From: Chara braunii
Taxonomy: Eukaryota; Streptophyta; Charophyceae; Charales; Characeae
Reading direction: 5' to 3'
Assembly (NCBI GenBank): GCA_003427395.1
Contig: BFEA01000866.1
Location: 136,863 to 169,563 of the forward strand
Length of the DNA: 32,701 nt
Both the position numbers and the translations under genes were made by a program. The notes under the pieces are model-generated. The model did not search any database. It was given only the letters and a program-made list of their open reading frames with translations, and was not told the DNA's origin. Shown piece by piece: positions 26,711-32,701 of the stretch; position 1 is the first letter of the stretch; every line of letters starts with the position of its first letter.

Positions 26711-27297
26711 AGGCACTTACTTAAAGATAGACTTAGGCTTACCTATTACGAGAATCTTGAATGAGAATGTTTTATGGAGATTCATTCCCGATACCGTGAC
26801 ACTGATAGTCTAGTCTTTGGAATTGACATGTCTCGTGTTACAGGTCCTCTTGATTGATTCGATTCAGAATTTTCACTAGTTCAGAATGAGTTTGTTATCA
26901 TTGATAACAGGTCGGTTGTCGATTCGGCGGTTTACGATTCAACTTCAATTCACTGTCGCCAACTCAACCTAAAGGTTTTAGCCTTGTGGTTTGATTTGTT
27001 TCATTGGGTTGTCACCCAGACTTTATTGAATGGTCACTTAACAAAGATACTGAGTGTTTTATTTTGGGACGGCTGCACAAAGGGGTGAGACCTGTATGGA
27101 TAAAGCGAGAGGTATGAGCGCAGAGAGTGGTTGAAGTTGACCCCGTGTAGTGCGTGGACTTTGTTTGAATCTTTGATGTGATTGTAGGTATGTTTGGCGT
27201 GCGAACTCTGAATGTGACTGCCTGCGATCACATACATATATGGTTGAAGGGAGTCTCACTGTAATTGTGAGAAGTGATCGTCACTTATTATAACCCT

Positions 27298-27300
<3 letters not shown>
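26711..27300. other. spacer, no supported gene
   Basis: A short hairpin GTTATC-ATT-GATAAC occurs at 26894-26908. Two overlapping minus-strand frames (27034-27259) have no recognisable domain. Confidence 0.45.

Positions 27301-27332
<32 letters not shown>
27301..27332. repeat. (AT)n microsatellite
   Basis: Sixteen uninterrupted AT units. Confidence 0.98.
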
Positions 27333-27335
<3 letters not shown>

Positions 27336-28039
27336 TCGAGCGTCCGCGCGGCCTACTCCGACCGTGCGTAAGGATCAAACAGATTATACCTTGAGAGAAA
27401 AAGAGAAACCCTCTTTTACCTTTGCTTTTTAGAGTTATTATGGTTGAACGTCGTAGTCTGTGGCAACCGTTAAAGTCAAAGTCCTTGATTTATCTCCACG
27501 CCCTGGATGATGGAGCTTGCCTTCAAAGCCTCGAGAGACGACTGCTACCACATGTATGAACTTGTGTACCACCCACTCTCCGCAGGGTGCAGAAGAGGGT
27601 GTACTTCTCTCTAGCGTCGAGAGATTAACCCCTGGAGGCGTGTGCCAACCGACACGTGAGTGTCAAACAGGACCCTCGAGACCATCGAGGGTCACACGAT
27701 TATGGGCACTACATAGTGTGTCATCATTGCGATTGCTTGTGTAGGCATGCATTGCTAGTCGATATGAGAAAGGCCTAGCGTCCGCGTGGTTTTATCTTAA
27801 GTCTCACTCGCAACGCCTTACCGTTTTCGGTGTTAAAAGATTATAGGTCGGATTCTAAAGGGACTATGAGTGTTTTGTTTTGTTTTTGTGCGTTTTTAAT
27901 TTTACGTTTTCAGCGTGGTGTAACCCGAGGTGAGTGGGATGCGTCTTAGTCGACCGACAACGAGTCGTGCTTGGAACTTCAGCCCCCCAATGCGTCAATT
28001 CGCGTGCGAGCCCGATAGAGGCGTGGGACCGCTCGTACC
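27333..28039. other. GC-richer spacer
   Basis: GCGTCCGCG occurs at about 27340 and 27779. A plus-strand frame (27517-27744) has no recognised domain. It contains the 9-bp hairpin at 27671. Confidence 0.45.
27671..27693. other. perfect 9-bp hairpin, 5-base loop
   Basis: GACCCTCGA, loop GACCA, TCGAGGGTC. It is compact and GC-rich, with no T-run after it and no known family recognised. Confidence 0.8.
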
Positions 28040-28044
28040 CTCTA

Positions 28045-28620
28045 TACTACAGCGTACGAGAAACGTCCTCAGTTTGTCCACATCTGTGATTACAACTGAT
28101 TAGCTTTCGTATTGTGGACTGGTAGCTCGGCGAGGATGCGTTCACCGAAGGGAGGTGACAACTCCCTCAAGGTAGAGGTAAGTTGTACCTCTCGTAGGCC
28201 CTATCATGCCGCAGGGGTTCATGAAAGGTATGACTGGCGCACTCTGTCGGGGTGGCTACGGAAGCTCCATTTCAATTGTGTGTGTGACGCGGCCGGGATG
28301 GTCCCCCTATGGGACCGATGTGCTCGACAACGCCCTCGGCTGACCCACCTCTGCGATTGCATTTTATCATCTTTCGTATTGTGGGTTGGTAGCTCGGAGG
28401 GGATACGTCCACTGAAGTGAGGTGACAACTCTCGCAGATTGAGGTATGTTATACCTCACGTAGGTCCTATCTGTCATGAGGGGTTGCAAGAGGTATGGTT
28501 GGCACACTCGGTTGGAGAGGCTACGGAAACTCAAGTTACATCACGAACCAAATCTTGCATGACGCGGCTGGGAAGGTCTCCCTGCAGGACTGATGCGCTC
28601 GACAACTGGTGCATGTGCGT
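28045..28620 (+). repeat. two-plus-copy tandem repeat, about 267 bp
   Basis: CGTATTGTGG at 28108 and 28375, and GGTGACAACT at 28154 and 28421, both give 267 bp. GACGCGGC at 28286 and 28561 gives 275. A partial upstream copy (GTCCTCAGTTTGTCCACATCTG) corresponds to the CGCCCTCGGCTGACCCACCTCTG block at 28331. Open frames across it (28112-28420, 28593-28859) have no recognised domain. Confidence 0.8.
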
Positions 28621-28689
28621 TGTCGTTTTTGCCGCTCTGGCCGAGGACATTAGTTGTACTCCGCACAGTCCTCTACGATAGGATAGGTC

Positions 28690-28820
28690 CCAACGAGGTA
28701 CAACTTACCTTTCCTAAGGGGTTGTCAACATCGTTAGGGGTCTATCATCCCTATCGAGCTACTGACCCACATGCAAATTTTTTTACATGCAATCGCAGAG
28801 GTAGGTCAGTCGAGGGCGTT
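28690..28820 (-). repeat. inverted partial copy of the 267-bp repeat
   Basis: GAGGTACAACTTACCT (28695-28710) is the exact complement of 28176-28191. The segment 28786-28818 (ATGCAATCGCAGAGGT then GGTCAGTCGAGGGCG) is the complement of 28331-28365 with two or three changes. The inverted blocks appear with part of the unit missing. Confidence 0.75.
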
Positions 28821-28829
28821 TGCTCATTT

Positions 28830-29045
28830 TGTTGTAGCATAGTAGGTACGCGTGGTTAAAAGGCCTATCGAATCCGATCGTTGTCCGTCCCTTAGGGCGT
28901 TGATCTCCTGGTTACAAAGCACACGCCGGTCGACTAGAAAAGTCTCAACCAAACATTAAACTCGCATGTAATTCTAGTCCCTTAAACATACAATTCAGAA
29001 AAAGACTTATCATGACAAAGATCGAAACCATATACAAAAAAAAAA
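28830..29045. other. AT-rich spacer
   Basis: Nothing recognised. Confidence 0.4.
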
Positions 29046-29047
29046 TA

Positions 29048-29335
29048 CATTCAAACTCGGTCAGCATAAAATTGTCTTATGCCTCATAACCGATTTTGAC
29101 CTTGTTTGATCTGATGTAATAGATTGTGAAAGTTATTATTCCCTACTCCTGATATGACCGAAAAATCCAAAGTTTTATACATTCAGACTTAGGCAGCATA
29201 AAATCGTCTTATGCTGTATAGCAAAGAACATCATCCCGACGCATGGTCGATCTTAACTGAGTTTGACCTGATGCGATTGTATGCCAAAGTTATTATTCCC
29301 TACCCCCGATATGGCAAAAAAATCTAAGTTTCGCC
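29048..29335 (+). repeat. two-copy tandem repeat, about 130-155 bp
   Basis: ACATTCARACT, CAGCATAAAAT.GTCTTATG and AAAGTTATTATTCCCTAC each occur twice, with steps of about 130 and 154 bp. The second copy therefore carries an insertion in its middle. Confidence 0.8.
29194..29216. other. 8-bp hairpin in the repeat
   Basis: CAGCATAA (29194-29201) pairs with TTATGCTG (29209-29216) around a 7-base loop. The first copy of the repeat has the same hairpin with its outer pairs lost. Confidence 0.7.
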
Positions 29336-30315
29336 TCTTAGAAGCGAGAGCTATCTGTGAGCATGCAACATCGGAAACCCGATGTCTAATGTATGGGCAG
29401 GCCAAACCTTGTTGTGAATGTCATCTATACGTAAATTACACAGTTGTGCAATCTCTTTCCAAACTAATTTGAAGAAAAGTCTCATTATACGATACGAGAG
29501 TAATTGACTATTTGAGTAATTAAATGACAAACAAGATATATAAACTTTAAAGAATCGTCATTCGCAGGGATGGGATAATGAATTCTTTGTTGTAATTTGC
29601 TTGGAATATATGAATCTATCAAACACACAATCATGCAGATTTGTAAAAGATTTTACTTTCAGCTTAAAATCGGACCCTTGGTTCGACCATTATTCAACAA
29701 CCTGTATTGCTTGCCCAGAGCGTTCTACTTGTCACCATATTTGATCTCAACAGGACTGCAAGTGACACAATATGTTAGTCAAGTATATGCATGATGTCGC
29801 CTATATATCAGACTAAGCACACAACCTTCCATTGCAACTAGTCATGATCCAAAGTTTGACATGGTCTCGTTATTGTTACATTCTTTATCGTGTGATGTTT
29901 GGGGTTTCACTAACAACATAGGTGATGCAGATTGCGTGGAATATATTTAAACATAGACGACGATATTATATCGCATGATGATGATGATGACTGTTAGATG
30001 ATAGGCACGGCATGCTAACATGTCGATTTCATTACTTCACGTACCGTCACTTTTTTAACACCAATGACGAATATCCCGTCCTATCTTTTTCTCTTTTACT
30101 TTCTCTTTCTCTCATACTTTTTCTTTTTCATCTCTATACAAATATTTGTATGTTTATTTGTATAAGGGTGAATGAGGTCGTATGTGGGAATGGATAAACA
30201 TGTCATAGAATGCATAATAAAAATATTTGTTGTCTCTCTTTCCCTTTGAAGGGAGGTAGTAGTATGTTTCTATATTTCTTTCAACCTCTGTGCATACGTC
30301 TTGTACTTGTATTTC
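29336..30315. other. AT-rich spacer, no supported gene
   Basis: A short GATGATGATGATGATG tract lies at about 29975-29991 and a CTTT-rich stretch at 30088-30130. No other structure is evident. Confidence 0.45.
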
Positions 30316-30319
30316 TGTA

Positions 30320-30790
30320 TGCAAATGTATGTCAATTAGTGCGTGTATATCAAGTACGTAAGTATCACAATATATATGTTGCAAATGTGTATGTGCATAT
30401 TTGCGTACCTTTCTGTACTATGTATTTATGTATATGTAGTTTACATATAAATATGTGTATGTATATATGCATGTATGTATGCATGTATATATATAATAAG
30501 TACAATATAAGTATATAACATGCATGTGTGAATGTACAACAACTCATAAGTTGCAAATGTAGATGTTCATATTTGTGTGTCTATTTGTAATGTGTATTTA
30601 TGTATATATAGTTTATATGTAGATATAAAAAATATGTGTATATGTATGCATGTATGTATGTATACATGTAATAAGTACGATATAAGTACGTAACATGTAT
30701 GTTTGAATGCACATGTAGGTAATGTATGTATATATAAACATGTACATATGTGTATATAAAATAAGTATGATGTAAGTGTACTATATACAT
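30320..30790. repeat. AT-rich tandem repeat, about 172 bp, 2-3 units
   Basis: GTTGCAAATGT occurs at 30378 and 30550. The following TGTATTTATGTATAT, GTATGCATGTATGTATG, AATAAGTAC and TAACATG landmarks repeat in order. A third, partial unit follows to about 30790. The matching 172-bp length with the 7011 satellite is probably coincidence, because the sequences are unrelated. Confidence 0.7.
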
Positions 30791-31600
30791 GAGCATGTAT
30801 ATTTGTAGTAAGCAACATATATATTTGTAATATATATATATATATATATATAAGTATGCACATGCATACTTACACATGTAGTATGCCTCATGTAATAAAT
30901 GTGCATGTATGATTCTTTCGATGAATAAACATTATGGAGTATAAAATATAAAAGTGTTTGGTGAACCAAAAATGATTTTGTCTAAACAAGTAAAAAGGAT
31001 GTATGTTTGTATGCGAATATGCATGTATGTAATTTGTACGTAAGTATATATGTATATGTAAATGAGACCCAATGTATTTTCAAAGCCAAGCCTCATTGTG
31101 AGGCGGCGAGATTTCGTTGAACAACATAACAGAAAATGTTGGATAATCTGTACAGTTTTGTACTTTCGTACATAATGTGTGTATATGTATGTTTGTAGAA
31201 TGCATTTATATATAAGACTTACGATAATATGTATGTATGTTCGTATATATGTACGTGTGAAGTATATTGTAATTGTGCAATATATATATGTTAACATATG
31301 CATGTACTGTATACTCATCTATGTCGTATGTTTGTTTGTATAAGTATATAAGTCTGTTTAAATGTAAGTATGCAATTATATTTTTTTTATATAAGTATGT
31401 TGTATATAAGTGTATATATGTGTGTATTGTTGAGGCCAAACCTTTTAATAAGACAATGGGATTATAACGAAATAATGAAGCATGCAAGTGTGCGATGTTG
31501 TGTGTGGTTTTGCACCCATACACCATATGGATGCGCATACGTCATATACAAGTATGCATGTACGATGTATGCATTTAATTATTTAGATATATATTCACGA
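30791..31600. repeat. TGTA/TATG low-complexity DNA
   Basis: Degenerate GTAT/TATG/CATG words plus an AT run at about 30833-30852. Tyr/Ile/His-rich frames on the minus strand (30567-31538) are translations of this sequence. Confidence 0.85.
31090..31104. other. 6-bp hairpin, 3-base loop
   Basis: GCCTCA-TTG-TGAGGC in an otherwise TGTA-rich region. The surrounding block (31065-31104) has a weakly similar inverted partner at about 31430-31462. Confidence 0.5.
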
Positions 31601-31628
31601 GGTAATTAAACCTCGCCCGTCTGTTCAT

Positions 31629-31688
31629 GATGCATTCAACTGAGTGACGGATAAGGGGATGCATCCGATTGAGTGAAGGATACGAAAC
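31629..31688. repeat. 30-bp tandem pair
   Basis: GATGCATTCAACTGAGTGA at 31629 and GATGCATCCGATTGAGTGA at 31659. Both continue with GGATA. Confidence 0.8.
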
Positions 31689-31689
31689 C

Positions 31690-32340
31690 ATAAGTCACCC
31701 AGAGCTAATAATATGGTAAAAAAAAGTAATGAATTGTGTGTGTGTGTGTTGTGTATCCGTGTGTTGGATTTATATATTTATTGATTGATTAATTATTTAG
31801 TGCTCGACTAATTGATTGATCAATCTAATATAAGCAGGAAAAAAAATTATTTGAATAAATAATAAATAAAAAAAACAATTTTTTTGAAAAAGGTAAATAT
31901 TATTTAATATCCAAAACTTTAATAATTTTTTATCTTTTTTTTTTTTTTTTAGCTAATGAGGCTGAAATTTTGTATTTTTGTAGCCTAGGACGTAAGTAAT
32001 ATAAATTTGGGGAAAAAAAACTTAGACCCTTAAATGATTTTTGGCGGAAGCTAAACTTTGGTAAGTTCGCCCTTCTGGTATTTATGGGGAGGGGTGAACC
32101 CCTCTCGGATATTCAGTTGGGTGACACTGATTATTCGAAAGTATTTATAAATTGTAGTAAAGATTTATAATTTGCCCCTACAATTTATGTTAACTTGCAT
32201 TCTGCCTATGACATATCTAATATGTATGTTGTGTCCTTTTGACTCGAACTCAAATTTGTGGAATATTCATCATATTGTATGAGTCTAAAATCTATTTTCG
32301 TTCTCTATTTCATTATGGACGCCCTGATCCTTTGGACCAT
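31690..32340. other. AT-rich spacer with A/T runs
   Basis: A short GT run at about 31737-31750, an ATTGATTGATTAATT block near 31780-31795, a T run at 31927-31950 and scattered A runs. No gene is supported. Confidence 0.5.
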
Positions 32341-32588
32341 AAGGTAATAAGGTGCAATAGCGGAGGCCCAAGCACAAATAGCATGTATAATGGGGCTTGT
32401 TCTTAAGGGCGCACCAAAGATATCAGACAGCACAGGGACAAACTACAAATGATTGCAAAAATATAGGGATAGAATGCAGATTATTGGAAAATATAGAGTG
32501 AATCGCAAGATTGTCCGAAGATACGGTGTCACCCCTGAGGTTACTCCATGAAGGGCTACATCTATCTACCATTCACCCACAAGGCACA

Positions 32589-32596
32589 TATAAATA
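32589..32596 (+). promoter_or_regulatory. plant-type TATA box near the right edge
   Basis: TATAAATA followed by GAGGGG matches the plant consensus TATAAATA closely. The 200 bases before it contain repeated (A)AATATAG(G/A) words, and transcription would run off the end of the window. It may be an LTR promoter or a gene promoter. Nothing downstream is available to tell. Confidence 0.45.
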
Positions 32597-32659
32597 GAGG
32601 GGTTTCTGGATTATCATGAATTCTGGTCTTTTTTTTAATTTGTGGACTTAGTCTACAAG

Positions 32660-32701
32660 TTTTTTTTTTTTTTTTTTTTTTTTTGGGGGGGGGGGGGGGG
32701 G
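32660..32701. repeat. T25G17 homopolymer end
   Basis: Twenty-five T followed by seventeen G up to the last base. Such a tail at a sequence end is typical of a contig that stopped in homopolymer, and the G run may be instrument artefact. Confidence 0.9.

Noticed and set aside
30378-30790. Relation of this 172-bp repeat to the 172-bp satellite at 7011
   Set aside because: Only the period length agrees. The sequences share no landmark words.
31065-31462. Inverted pair around CCCAATGTATTTT and CAAACCTTTTAATAAGACAATGGG
   Set aside because: The similarity needs several gaps in low-complexity DNA and cannot be separated from chance by eye.
30365-31538. Tyr/Ile/His-rich frames on the minus strand
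   Set aside because: They are translations of TGTA/TATG low-complexity DNA.

Overview
This window looks like repeat-dominated, gene-poor nuclear DNA of a multicellular eukaryote. A land plant or streptophyte alga is my best guess, inferred only from long CT/GA and CA microsatellites, A/T homopolymers, several satellite families, plant-like TATA boxes and decayed retroelement traces. There is no operon structure, complete tRNA, rRNA, CRISPR array or intact conserved protein gene that I can recognise. Almost every open frame is short, lies in a tandem repeat, or is open on both strands.

Layout. 1-2345: simple repeats, a GC-rich hairpin inside a small inverted-repeat structure, and a 50-bp minisatellite. 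2268-2941: an assembly error. A 480-base copy of 12657-13136 and the 38-base Tn5/Nextera mosaic-end junction (2826-2863) sit between two identical 78-base copies of genuine flank. 2942-6780: GA-rich non-coding DNA with two diverged copies of one element (about 2945-3640 and 5088-5640), conserved small hairpins and a TATA box at 6354. 6786-10330: a CTT tract, then three successive satellite arrays (172 bp, 91 bp, 91 bp) that appear to be related. 10330-11150: spacer with three consecutive perfect hairpins. 11150-12475: a 53-bp minisatellite. 12572-15240: two long CT arrays flanking about 2.2 kb of low-repeat DNA. The second contains a 162-base N gap, after which the DNA becomes more AT-rich.

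15241-20520: about twelve units of a roughly 93-bp T-rich repeat, a 1.5-kb spacer, then five or six units of the same repeat in inverted orientation, followed by a foldback (MITE-like) element of about 520 bp. 20520-24080: mostly featureless, with a few weak open frames. 24081-26710: a decayed Ty3/gypsy-like integrase remnant, an LTR-like stretch with a TATA box, a family of a 20-base motif repeated nine times, and a roughly 124-bp degenerate tandem repeat. 26710-32701: AT-rich DNA with a 267-bp tandem repeat that also has an inverted piece, small hairpins, TGTA-rich low-complexity sequence, a promoter or LTR-like TATA box at 32589, and a T25G17 tail.

No coherent gene system can be assembled from this window. 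Its content is satellites, foldback and retroelement remnants, plus one well-supported sequencing artefact that should be removed before the sequence is interpreted.
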